Shown one piece after another: positions 37,014 through 45,863 of a stretch of 64,000 nucleotides of DNA. The position numbers and the translations under genes are program-made. This stretch comes from Palsa-1392 sp036493915 (GTDB taxonomy: Bacteria; Verrucomicrobiota; Verrucomicrobiia; Chthoniobacterales; UBA10450), in assembly GCA_036493915.1 (NCBI GenBank), contig DASXPA010000129.1:1-64000 (forward strand). The letters run 5' to 3'. Below the pieces are notes generated by a model, which worked only from the letters and a program-made list of their open reading frames with translations, had not been told where the DNA came from and did no database searches. How positions within the stretch are numbered: position 1 is the stretch's first letter; each line of letters opens with the position of its first letter.

Positions 37014-38165
37014 CTATTCGCCGACCAAAGGGAGGCGGATCGTGATTGTGGTGCCGATGTCGGGAGTGCTGTCGACTTTGATCGAGCCGCTGTGATCCTC
37101 GACCACCTTTTTGGTGATGTAGAGGCCGAGGCCGGTGCCGCTCTTGCTCTGCTTCGTGGTGAAATACGGATCGAAAATCTTCGCAACCTGTTCGGGTCTG
37201 ATCCCACTGCCGGTATCCGTGACCCGGACGTCGACATAGAAATCCTTACGAATGCATTGGATCATCACCGTCCCCATTTTCTCGGTACTTGCCTGGATGG
37301 CGTTGATGATCACGTTCTGGATCGCGCGGGTGATCTGGACCGCTTCGCCCATGAGATTACAGGCGTCCTCCGTTACTTCCGATGTCAGTGCGACGGAGTT
37401 CTCTTTCGCCATCTCGTCGACACTGCCGACGACTTCGCGCACGATTTCTGAAATGGAAATGAGTCGGTGCGGAGCGGCCTCGACGCTACCGTAACTCTGC
37501 CACATCGTGAGGAGGTCACGGCATAGGCGGACGTTCTGCTCGATGATTTCGAGCTCTTTGTTGGTCCCAGGAGTCTTGGCGCCCTCCTCTTTCTCAGAAT
37601 CCTCCAGCTTCTTCGCAAGTAGTTGGACGTAGCCCCAGACGATGGTGAGAGGGTTGCCGATATCATGGACGAATTCGGCGGAAGCCTGACCCAGGGAAGC
37701 GAGACGCTCTTTTTGCGCCAGCTCTTGCAGAAGCCGGTTGTTCAGTTCTTTGATCTCATCGGCGGCGGTTTCGCTTGTGCGATGAACTCGAGTGCGCTCG
37801 ACGTTGCGGCTGATGACCTCCCGCATTTCGCGCGCGTCAAAGGGCTTGCTGATATAATCGTTAGCGCCTAACCGAAGCGCTTCCTTGGCCGTTTCCAGCG
37901 CGCCGAAGCCGGTTAACATAATGACGGAAAGGTGCGGATCGATCTGGCGAATCCGGCGCAGCCCCTCGATCCCGGTGACGCCCGGCATCCGGATGTCCAT
38001 GACAATCGCGTCAGGTTTTTTTTCTTGAAGGAGTTGGAGGCCTCGTTCCACTGAATCAGCAGTGTGAACCTGATAACTAGGCTTCAGCAGCATCCGCAGG
38101 CTTTCGCGCGGACCCATTTCATCGTCGATGACGAGGATTTGCGGGAGTTCAGCGGTGGAAATCAT
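37014..38165 (-). CDS. Response-regulator/histidine-kinase fusion
   Basis: 383 residues, soluble. A receiver domain comes first (about 8-125) with the acceptor Asp57 (IVMDIRMPG) and Lys107. A short coiled linker leads to HisKA with His167 in EFVHDIGNPLTIV and a HATPase domain (NVIINAIQAS, DTGSGIRP, GTGLGLYI). Such proteins receive phosphate on one domain to tune the kinase on the other. It starts the minus-strand row leading to the LanB-like, parA and udgX genes, and faces the ketoacyl-synthase operon across a 231-bp divergent region in which I recognise no operator. Confidence 0.9.
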   Translation of the reverse strand: MISTAELPQILVIDDEMGPRESLRMLLKPSYQVHTADSVERGLQLLQEKKPDAIVMDIRMPGVTGIEGLRRIRQIDPHLSVIMLTGFGALETAKEALRLGANDYISKPFDAREMREVISRNVERTRVHRTSETAADEIKELNNRLLQELAQKERLASLGQASAEFVHDIGNPLTIVWGYVQLLAKKLEDSEKEEGAKTPGTNKELEIIEQNVRLCRDLLTMWQSYGSVEAAPHRLISISEIVREVVGSVDEMAKENSVALTSEVTEDACNLMGEAVQITRAIQNVIINAIQASTEKMGTVMIQCIRKDFYVDVRVTDTGSGIRPEQVAKIFDPYFTTKQSKSGTGLGLYITKKVVEDHSGSIKVDSTPDIGTTITIRLPLVGE

Positions 38166-38396
38166 TGCTTCCCTCGAAAGAAGCTAGCGACGTGCCTTCG
38201 GAAGAGGAAATTCGGTAGAATGAATCGGTTGGATCCATTTCGGGGCCGAGGGTTCCGTAATTTTGGAAGAAACGCAAGGTACAACTTGTGAATAACTTTT
38301 TGGTTTCATCCCGAGCGCTTTGGAGAGAAAACGTATGGCCGCGGCCGAGTAATTGCTTAGACTGAATAACTGGCGCGGCAGGGAGAGACAAAGTTC

Positions 38397-39638
38397 ATGC
38401 GTGATCGTAATCGGGTGGTGGTGACAGGGATGGGCGTGCTGGCGCCTAACGGAACTGGATTGAAAGCATTTTGGAAATCGCTCGTCGCGGGCGAAAGCGG
38501 AATCGGTCCGATCACGCTTTTCGATGCGAGTCGGCTAAAGAGCCGCATCGCGGGGGAAGTCAAAGGATTCGACGCGCTCGACTACTTCGACCCCGCCATG
38601 AAGCCTCGCCGTATGGCTCGACATACCCAAATGGCTTACGCGGCAACTATGCTCGCCCTTAAGGACGCTGGGCTTGATCTTGATAATCTTGTCCTGCCGA
38701 GCCCAACTCCGGTCATCATTGGCGTCAGCACAAGCGCGCTCGACGTAATCGAGCGGGTCTTTCATCGCGTCGCAGGAGCTCGCCCAGATAGCGTAAATCC
38801 CTTTTCGCTCGGAGCCTCCAAACCGCAAGCGGTCGCGAATGTTATCGCGGACCGAATCGGCACCTACGCACATGCATCTACCGTCTCATCTGCTTGTCCA
38901 TCCGGCCTGGATGCAATTGCTAACGCCGCGGCGATGATCAGAAATGGTGAGGCCGAAGTTGCTATCGCAGGCGGCACCGATGCCCCAATTACTCCTCTGG
39001 CCATGGCGAGTTTTAGTGCTGCGGGCATGAGTTCCTTATGTAACTCCAAGCCGAAGACTGCCAGCAGACCGTTTGATCGAAGCCGTGACTCTGGGGTGAT
39101 CTCTGAGGGAGCGGGAATTCTGTTCCTCGAAAATCTGGAGCACGCTGAAGCACGCGGCGCACGTGCCTATTTAGAAATAGTTGGATTTGGTATGCAGCGC
39201 GACGTCGATCCGGAGCATCCCGCTTCTGGGCTGGAACATTCCATGAGAATGGCGTTGGCCAATGCGGGGTGCTCCGCATCCGAGATCGACTACATTTCAG
39301 CTTACGGACCTGGCCATCCCGTGCTCGATGCGGCAGAGGTTGCCGTTATTAAGAACGTGCTGGGTCAACACGCCTACGCCATACCGGTGAGTTCCATCAA
39401 GGGCGCGACCGGCAATCCGTTAGCCGCTGCGGGTCCACTGCAAATCGCCGCGTGCGCGCTCAGCATGCAGGCGCAACTGGTGACCCCCACAGCAAACTAC
39501 CAGAACCCTGATCCCGCATGCGATTTAGACGTAGTCCCAAATCGGGCGCGAAAAGCCCGTCTCAATACAGTTTTGGTCAACGTTCGAGGTCTTGGCGGTA
39601 GCGCCAGCAGCATGATCTTGTCACGGGTCGGGCAATGA
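38397..39638 (+). CDS. FabF-like beta-ketoacyl synthase lacking both catalytic histidines
   Basis: 413 residues with full FabF-type thiolase fold. The nucleophile Cys167 is present (VSSACPSG) and Lys335 (VSSIK) is kept. The first catalytic His is Tyr303 (ISAYGPG, family NAHGTST) and the second is Asn340 (TGNPLAAAG, family TGHLLGAAG). The GFGGTN loop is GLGGSA. Decarboxylative condensation by the usual Cys-His-His triad is therefore unlikely; acyl transfer, acyl binding or a chain-length-factor-like role is possible. No ACP, reductase or partner KS is adjacent. It overlaps the next kinase gene by 4 bp, an unusual pairing of acyl chemistry with sensing. Confidence 0.88.
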   Translation: MRDRNRVVVTGMGVLAPNGTGLKAFWKSLVAGESGIGPITLFDASRLKSRIAGEVKGFDALDYFDPAMKPRRMARHTQMAYAATMLALKDAGLDLDNLVLPSPTPVIIGVSTSALDVIERVFHRVAGARPDSVNPFSLGASKPQAVANVIADRIGTYAHASTVSSACPSGLDAIANAAAMIRNGEAEVAIAGGTDAPITPLAMASFSAAGMSSLCNSKPKTASRPFDRSRDSGVISEGAGILFLENLEHAEARGARAYLEIVGFGMQRDVDPEHPASGLEHSMRMALANAGCSASEIDYISAYGPGHPVLDAAEVAVIKNVLGQHAYAIPVSSIKGATGNPLAAAGPLQIAACALSMQAQLVTPTANYQNPDPACDLDVVPNRARKARLNTVLVNVRGLGGSASSMILSRVGQ

Positions 39639-42163
39639 CCGCCGCAACAAGCCTACCTACGATCGCGGCGATGGGCCTTCAGTTGGCTCTTGGAGTTGCT
39701 GTCTTCCATTCCAATCCGAAGCGACTACCTAATCAGTGCTTTCTCATTCTCTCATTGGTTATTTGCGGCTGGCTTGGCAGTCTGTTCGTCGCCTTTAGCA
39801 GTAATAGATATTGGTTAGCAGAATTGGCAATCCGAGAAGCCTCAGTCGCTGGCGTTCTCTACCTAAGTTCGATGAATCTCCTACGGCTCTCCGTTCGCAA
39901 GGACATGAGAAGCTGGCGGAAAGTTTTGTCAGGTTCCGCGTTATGGTTGGGGCTGGCTGCGATCATCGTTCTCCTTTGTCAGACCCATTGGTTTTTGAAA
40001 GGCGCACGCATGTCGAGCGGCCCTGGACCAACGGCAGCCATCCCAACCTACGGGATCGGAATTCGAGTTTATACAATATACTTCCTTGGGGCGTTTGTGG
40101 CTCTGATCATTGGCACGTGGCGGGACCTGCGAAGGACATCCGGTAGCGAAAACGCGGAACTCGCGTTCATCATGATGGGGGGGATTGTAGGTTTGGCATT
40201 TTCACTTCTCCTCGCGCTAGTTCTACGTCATTTTTTAGGGGAATCGCGGGCGCTTTGGTTCGCTCCTTTTCGTGTTTTTTTCTTTAGCCTGGTTGTCGGC
40301 TATGGCATCGCGACCCGAAGAATTCTTGAGGTCGGCTACTTCATGCGGCGGGCGATCGCCTACATGCTGCTGGCCGCATACCTGATCGGCCTTTACCTCT
40401 TCATTTGGTGGTTAAGTATTTCAGTTTTCGTCCCAATCTTGGGCAACGGCGGGCGCAGCCTCTCTCACGTTATCGCAGCCCTCGTCATCGCCTTCGCGAT
40501 GGCGCCCGCCCGCGGCGTTTCACAATCGTTGGCAGAACGCCTTTTTGTCGGTGCCCGCAGACTCGATTTTCAAGCGACGATGAAGCAGGCGACGGCCATC
40601 CTTCGTTCCGTCACGACGCTGGCAGATTTGCTCGATCGGTTTGGCCTAACGATCGCGCAAGCCGCCGACACGGATCGGGTTTTTATTCTTCTTCCTGAAC
40701 CAGACTTTTTCGCCCAGCAATATCCGGCGGTAGAAGCGAGCGCGCGGATGACGCGGATCGAGCTGCATCAGGACCAGGCCATTATTTCTCAACTTTCACG
40801 GACGCAGGAACCGATCGTCCTCGACGAGCTGCACCGCGTGCGTTCGACCCCGCAGTTGGAGCGGGTGCGCAAACAGATGCGGTCGCTCCAGATCGCAATC
40901 GCAATGGGCATTTTCTCCCGCGGAAATCTTGCCGGTTTGATGCTCCTCGGTCCGCGTCGTTCCGGCAGAATTTATGGCACGGTGGAGCAGAACGCCCTCG
41001 GAGTTCTTTGTGGCCAGCTCGCGGTGGCGATCGAAAACGCCCAACTCTTTACCGAGGTCCAGAACGCCAAGATTTACAACGAGACCCTGCTGCAGAACCT
41101 GACGACCGGGGTGGTGGCGGCGGACCGCAACGAAGCCATCACCGTTTTCAATCACGAAATCGCAGAAATCACCGGCCTTACTTCGCCTGACTTGCTTGGC
41201 CGAACAATCGCCAACCTGCCGGAACAGCTGCGAGAAATTTTGAGGACGACCTTGAGCACGGGCGAACGGCAGGCTGATCGTGAGATCATTGTTCGCGCAG
41301 GCGAGAAAATATCGGTTTTGCGCGCGAGCAGCTCGCTTTTCCACAATCAAAACAGGGAACCACTCGGCGCCCTCATGGTCTTGACGGACGTGACTGCGCT
41401 GAAGCGGCTCGAAATGCAAATCCGCAGGAGCGACCGTCTCGCCAGCCTTGGGACGCTTTCCGCCGGCATGGCGCACGAAATCAAGAACCCATTGGTCTCG
41501 ATCAAGACTTTCGCCCAGCTTTTGCCGGAGCGATATCAGGACTCTGATTTTCGCGAAACTTTTTTTTCTCTGATCGGTCACGAAGTCGATCGGATCGATT
41601 CGTTAGTCAATCAACTCCTCCGTTTCGCGCGCCCAGCCAAGCCGCTCCTCAAACCTGTCCACGTCCACGAGGTGCTGGAAAAGGCGCTCCTCCTCGTCGG
41701 GCACCGGCTTTATCAAAAAGATATTAAATTAGTTCGTTCCTGGCATGCGGAAGTGGATACTATCCGGGCCGATGCGGACCAAATTGAACAAGTCTTCCTC
41801 AACTTTTTCATCAACGCATTGGATGCGATGAAAGCGGGTGGTTCTCTCACCGTCTCGACCGATTTAACGTCCACTGAATCGTGGCCTGCGGCTCTTCCAA
41901 CTCACGCCGGCGACGTGCAAGAGATCCTTCGCGTCACCGTGCAGGATGATGGTGCCGGGATTAAGCCCGAAGATGTGCCGCATGTCTTCGATCCCTTCTT
42001 TACGACAAAAGATTATGGTACCGGGCTCGGCTTATCCGTCGTCCACGGCATTGTCCAGGAGCACGGCGGGCAGATCGAGGTCGAGAGCGAGCTTTCTCGC
42101 GGTACCCGCTTCCATATTCTTCTTCCTTTGGCTCGTTTCCAGGCGGAGGTCGCAGCCGCATGA
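39635..42163 (+). CDS. Multi-pass membrane histidine kinase with GAF and PAS domains
   Basis: 842 residues. The first about 300 form seven or eight hydrophobic segments (for example IAAMGLQLALGVAVF, LWLGLAAIIVLLC, YTIYFLGAFVALIIG, MLLAAYLIGLYLFIWW), like the membrane sensors of PrsK- and LuxN-type kinases. A GAF-like domain (about 320-465), a PAS domain (about 470-590), HisKA with His about 613 (GMAHEIKNPLVSIK) and HATPase (DDGAGIKP, GTGLGLSVVHG) follow. It overlaps the KS-like gene before it and the kinase after it by 4 bp each. A membrane-soluble or lipid ligand is plausible (inference). Confidence 0.88.
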   Translation: MTAATSLPTIAAMGLQLALGVAVFHSNPKRLPNQCFLILSLVICGWLGSLFVAFSSNRYWLAELAIREASVAGVLYLSSMNLLRLSVRKDMRSWRKVLSGSALWLGLAAIIVLLCQTHWFLKGARMSSGPGPTAAIPTYGIGIRVYTIYFLGAFVALIIGTWRDLRRTSGSENAELAFIMMGGIVGLAFSLLLALVLRHFLGESRALWFAPFRVFFFSLVVGYGIATRRILEVGYFMRRAIAYMLLAAYLIGLYLFIWWLSISVFVPILGNGGRSLSHVIAALVIAFAMAPARGVSQSLAERLFVGARRLDFQATMKQATAILRSVTTLADLLDRFGLTIAQAADTDRVFILLPEPDFFAQQYPAVEASARMTRIELHQDQAIISQLSRTQEPIVLDELHRVRSTPQLERVRKQMRSLQIAIAMGIFSRGNLAGLMLLGPRRSGRIYGTVEQNALGVLCGQLAVAIENAQLFTEVQNAKIYNETLLQNLTTGVVAADRNEAITVFNHEIAEITGLTSPDLLGRTIANLPEQLREILRTTLSTGERQADREIIVRAGEKISVLRASSSLFHNQNREPLGALMVLTDVTALKRLEMQIRRSDRLASLGTLSAGMAHEIKNPLVSIKTFAQLLPERYQDSDFRETFFSLIGHEVDRIDSLVNQLLRFARPAKPLLKPVHVHEVLEKALLLVGHRLYQKDIKLVRSWHAEVDTIRADADQIEQVFLNFFINALDAMKAGGSLTVSTDLTSTESWPAALPTHAGDVQEILRVTVQDDGAGIKPEDVPHVFDPFFTTKDYGTGLGLSVVHGIVQEHGGQIEVESELSRGTRFHILLPLARFQAEVAAA

Positions 42164-44169
42164 TTTCACCGGCTGCGTGTCTTCTCTATACACAAGATCG
42201 GGACCTCGTTAGGCGAAGCCGGGCCTTCCTGCGCACGTGCACGCTCCTTCGCCACGTCGAGGAACCGGATCGCCTTACGGCCGCCCTGCAGCAAAACAAT
42301 CCCTCAGTCCTTCTCATCGATTTGCGGGCGCAGGAAAGTCGCGCGCTTCTCACGCAGGTGCAGGCGGAATGGCCACGCGTTGTGATTATCGCGCTTGGCA
42401 CACCGCAATCGGAGCCGCTCCGCGATGCGGAGCAATCCGGAGTGTATGCCGCGGAAGATCTCGCTCTCGATCGCCGCCATTTTCAGGCCCTCGTCGGTCG
42501 CGCCCTCAATCACGTTCAATTGCTTGAGGAAAATGATGCGCTTCGTGAAGAAGCGGTGCCGGTGCGCGCGCAGACCTCGACACCGGCTCCGAGTCCCGTG
42601 GGTTCTCCGGAGGAAACTTCCAGCAAGCCGCTTTCCGTATTGCGTTTTGCGCGCGTCCTCCATCGGGGCGAAAATGTCGAGAGCCTGATGCACCGCGTCG
42701 TGGAAGGTCTCGCTGATGCCGCGATGGTTTCTCGCGTCGGTCTTTTCTCCCGGGTGCGGCGGAGCGAACGCTATCGCCTACGCGCCGGCCTGCACTGCCT
42801 GCCGGAGACGAGTGAGCTGGAATATCGCGAGCGCGATCCGCTCGTCCGCTGGTTCGAACTACACGCCCACCTCATCGCGCGAGCGCACCTCCCCCAAGTC
42901 AGCGACCTAAGCGAGCGGCAACTATTGCGCCGCGCCCTCGATGCTTTTGGCGCGGAAGTCATCATTCCCCTCCACGCCGAGGGTCGCATCTCCGGCTGGC
43001 TCTTTTTCGGCTACCGCCTCACCGGTCAACCTTTCGATTACTCCAGCCTCGAAGGTCTCATGCTCCTTGCCGACCATGTCTCGACCGTGCTCACGAACGC
43101 GCGCCTACAGGAGGAAGTGGTCTTGCAAAAAACTCTCGCTGAAACGCTGCTCGAGACGATTCCGCCAGGCATTGTGGCGGTGGATGAAGAGGCGATCATT
43201 CGCTGGTTTAATCCGACAGCGGAAGCCATTCTCGGGATCGCGGCGGCCGATGTTCTCGGTCACCCTGTCGAACGCGCCGGCAGCCGCCTCGGCGGCGCCC
43301 TCCGGGAAGCGCTGGAGACGGAAGGCTCGCTCTTGCCCGAGCGTTGGATCGATCCGAAAACGCGCCGCATACTTGCCGTGCAAACGCGCCGCCTCCTGCA
43401 CGATCGGAATTCGTTAGGCGCGGTCGCGGTGATTCAGGATTTGACCCCGGAAGAAAGTCTTCGTCACAAGCAGGAATTGGCCGATCGGGCGGCTTTCTGG
43501 GCCGATCTGGCTGCGAGCATGTCGCACGAAGTCCGCAACCCGCTGGTTGCAATCAAGACTTTTGCGCAGCTCCTGCCCGAGCGTTTTGACGACCCTGATT
43601 TTCGGCGCGACTTCAACGAGATCGTCGTGCAGGAAATTGAGCGCCTCGATCGTAGCGTCACCCAGATCAACAATTTCGCGCATCCGCCGGAATTGAATTT
43701 CCAGGCGATCGATCTGCGCTCCCCAGTGAAAAAAGCGGTCGAAATGGTGCGTTCCCGTTTCGTGCACAACGGCTTCTCGGTCGAGCAAACACTGCCCGAA
43801 AATCTTCCCAGAGTGGTGGGCGACGAAAACGCCCTCGCCGAGGCGTTCGCGCACCTAGTGACGAATGCAGCGGAAGCGATCTTCGGTCAGCCGAAAGCAC
43901 AAATCACCCTTTCCGCCAAACCGATCCGCGACGGCCAGCACACAAGTGGAGTCGTCGTGACTGTACGTGACAATGGCCATGGCATTTCGGCGGACTTGAA
44001 GGACAAAATTTTCTCGCCCTTCTGCACCACCAAAGCACGCGGGATGGGCTTGGGTCTGCCGATCGTGAAGCGGACCGTGTTCGACCACAACGGTCGCGTT
44101 GACATCGATTCGACCCCGAACGGCACTTCAGTGAAGGTGATGTTGCCAACGGTCGAGAACGGCGTGTAA
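42160..44169 (+). CDS. Soluble histidine kinase with pseudo-receiver, GAF and PAS domains
   Basis: 669 residues. The N-terminal about 125 residues resemble a receiver (SVLLIDLRAQES) but lack the early acidic pair, so it is probably a pseudo-receiver. A GAF domain (about 165-320), a PAS domain (about 325-440), HisKA with His about 455 (SMSHEVRNPLVAIK) and HATPase (DNGHGIS, GMGLGLPIV) follow. The phospho-box is almost the same as in the preceding membrane kinase, implying duplication or a shared partner regulator. No response regulator is in this operon; the fusion protein at 37014-38165 is the nearest candidate. Confidence 0.88.
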   Translation: MISPAACLLYTQDRDLVRRSRAFLRTCTLLRHVEEPDRLTAALQQNNPSVLLIDLRAQESRALLTQVQAEWPRVVIIALGTPQSEPLRDAEQSGVYAAEDLALDRRHFQALVGRALNHVQLLEENDALREEAVPVRAQTSTPAPSPVGSPEETSSKPLSVLRFARVLHRGENVESLMHRVVEGLADAAMVSRVGLFSRVRRSERYRLRAGLHCLPETSELEYRERDPLVRWFELHAHLIARAHLPQVSDLSERQLLRRALDAFGAEVIIPLHAEGRISGWLFFGYRLTGQPFDYSSLEGLMLLADHVSTVLTNARLQEEVVLQKTLAETLLETIPPGIVAVDEEAIIRWFNPTAEAILGIAAADVLGHPVERAGSRLGGALREALETEGSLLPERWIDPKTRRILAVQTRRLLHDRNSLGAVAVIQDLTPEESLRHKQELADRAAFWADLAASMSHEVRNPLVAIKTFAQLLPERFDDPDFRRDFNEIVVQEIERLDRSVTQINNFAHPPELNFQAIDLRSPVKKAVEMVRSRFVHNGFSVEQTLPENLPRVVGDENALAEAFAHLVTNAAEAIFGQPKAQITLSAKPIRDGQHTSGVVVTVRDNGHGISADLKDKIFSPFCTTKARGMGLGLPIVKRTVFDHNGRVDIDSTPNGTSVKVMLPTVENGV

Positions 44170-44411
44170 GGCGACCAGGCCCAACGACGCTCGATCTCCA
44201 TCAAGGCAAAATTTCCCCAATTCAGCGCCGCAATCCGCCGTCGAAGGGAAAGTAGGAAACTGACGCTCAACATCGGGGGCCGGAATTTCCGCGGCCCCGA
44301 CGACGACCCGGAAGCGGTCCAAGATCCATCATCCTGTCGTCGGAAAGGTGGTGCTTCTCGCCGTTTCTTTAGGCTTTTGTCCGGCGCCGTTTTCCACGTA
44401 TCTTCATTTTC

Positions 44412-45359
44412 ATGATCGTCACCACCGCGCAGCTCTACAAGGCCGCCTACGGCAAATTCGCCGTCGGGGCCTATAACGTGAACAACATGGAACAGATCCT
44501 CGGGCTCTTTCGCGGCTGCATGGAGAGCAAAGCCCCCTTCATCATTCAGCTCTCTAAAGGCGCGCGGAAATATGCCGACAAAAGGATGCTCGAAGCCCTC
44601 ATCCGCACGGCCGAAGGGATGTATTCGGAGTCGATCTTCGCCGTCCATCTCGATCACGGCGACGAAGAAGCCTGCTACGATTGCATCGACTCGGGCTTCT
44701 ACAGCTCGGTCATGATCGACGCCAGCCATGCGCCTTTTTCTGACAACGTCGCGATCACCAAACGCGTCGTCGATCGCGCACACCCGAAGGGCATCAGTGT
44801 CGAAGCTGAGCTTGGGCAACTCGGCGGCGTGGAAGAAGATATCCAGGTCGACGAAGGTCACGCTTCCCTCACCAACCCGGACGAGGCCGTCGAGTTCGTT
44901 AGGCAAACCGGTTGTGATTCCCTCGCCGCCGCCATCGGGACGAGCCATGGCGCCTACAAATTTAAGGGCAAACAAGGACTTCACTTCGACGTCATCGAGG
45001 AAATCCAGAAGCGGATTCCCGGCACACCCATTGTCATGCATGGCAGCTCGAGCGTGCCAATCGATGAAGTCGAACGGATCAACGCCGCCGGCGGCAAACT
45101 CGATCCTTCCGCGCGCGGCGTGGATGAAAATGAATACCTGCCTGCGGCCAAACTCGGCGTCACCAAAGTCAACATCGACACCGATGGCCGGCTTGTCTGG
45201 ACCCGCGTGCACCGGGAGTTTTTCCGCGACCATCCCGAGGAGTTCGATTTTCGGCCGCCCGGGAAGATCTTCGTCGAGGAATACGCGAAATTCATCGCGC
45301 ACAAAAACGGAAAACTTGGGTCAGCCGGTCAGCTCGAAGCCGTGCGCGCCTCTCTTTAG
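44412..45359 (+). CDS. fba: Class II fructose-bisphosphate aldolase
   Basis: 315 residues. It cleaves fructose 1,6-bisphosphate to two triose phosphates using zinc. Metal ligands lie in FAVHLDHGD, in the E-A-E-L-G region and in IVMHGSSSVP; substrate residues include GTSHGAYKF and NIDTDGR. Length and motifs fit the class IIB/FbaA-like subgroup. It stands alone, with no other glycolysis gene near it. The 242-bp gap upstream holds no gene I recognise. Confidence 0.93.
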   Translation: MIVTTAQLYKAAYGKFAVGAYNVNNMEQILGLFRGCMESKAPFIIQLSKGARKYADKRMLEALIRTAEGMYSESIFAVHLDHGDEEACYDCIDSGFYSSVMIDASHAPFSDNVAITKRVVDRAHPKGISVEAELGQLGGVEEDIQVDEGHASLTNPDEAVEFVRQTGCDSLAAAIGTSHGAYKFKGKQGLHFDVIEEIQKRIPGTPIVMHGSSSVPIDEVERINAAGGKLDPSARGVDENEYLPAAKLGVTKVNIDTDGRLVWTRVHREFFRDHPEEFDFRPPGKIFVEEYAKFIAHKNGKLGSAGQLEAVRASL

Positions 45360-45594
45360 CGAAACCACACCGCCAGCTGTCCGCCGTTCTTCCGGGACCG
45401 CCGTCCTCAATTTGTTTTGCGGTAGTCATGGGAGCCTTGTCAGTCTTGCGCGCTGAAAGGCAGTGGCCAATCGCGACAGACTCTCGAAGGTGGCCCGGGT
45501 CGCTTCCAGTTTCGCGCCCGAAATTCGGACGAGCGCCGCGTTAGTTTTTTGTTCCAACCGCCGTTGGTATTGCACCTGCTAAGCTAGATCGCGA

Positions 45595-45859
45595 TTGACT
45601 CATCCTGTGACCAGGCTGCCAAAGCACCATCGATTTGCCGTCGTCCTGAGGGCGTTTTCCCTCCTCCCGACGCCGGCTATTCGGGCGCAGGACATTCCGC
45701 CGCATGAGACTTACATTGTGAGTAAGGCGATCCGCGCCGGCGGCTTTGGTGATTTAGCCGCGGACCTAAAGAGAGTGATCGAACAGGGTCACAGAGGATG
45801 GCGGCGTCCTCCAACCGGATGACCAAATCTACGTTCCGCAGCGGCTCGTGAACTTCTAA
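45595..45859 (+). pseudogene. Remnant of an SLBB-domain polysaccharide export protein
   Basis: The frame from 45595 gives ETYIVSKAIRAGGFGDLAA, typical of the last SLBB domain of Wza-like outer-membrane exporters. Near 45787 the frame shifts by one; the next frame reads VTEDGGVLQPDDQIYVPQRL followed by V-N-F-stop (45857), the normal end of such proteins. Only the last fifth of the gene remains, and it ends 4 bp before the BY-kinase start, as in intact exopolysaccharide operons. The stretch 45360-45594 holds nothing recognisable. Confidence 0.75.
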
Positions 45860-45863
45860 TTTT

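Noticed and set aside
38149..38391. 80-codon minus-strand ORF as a precursor peptide for the LanB-like enzyme
   Set aside because: It overlaps the kinase start, lacks a good ribosome-binding site and core-peptide features, and lies in the divergent control region.
43887..45302. Minus-strand open frame of 471 codons
   Set aside because: It is antisense to the kinase end and the aldolase gene, whose motifs are unmistakable; its protein has no family pattern.
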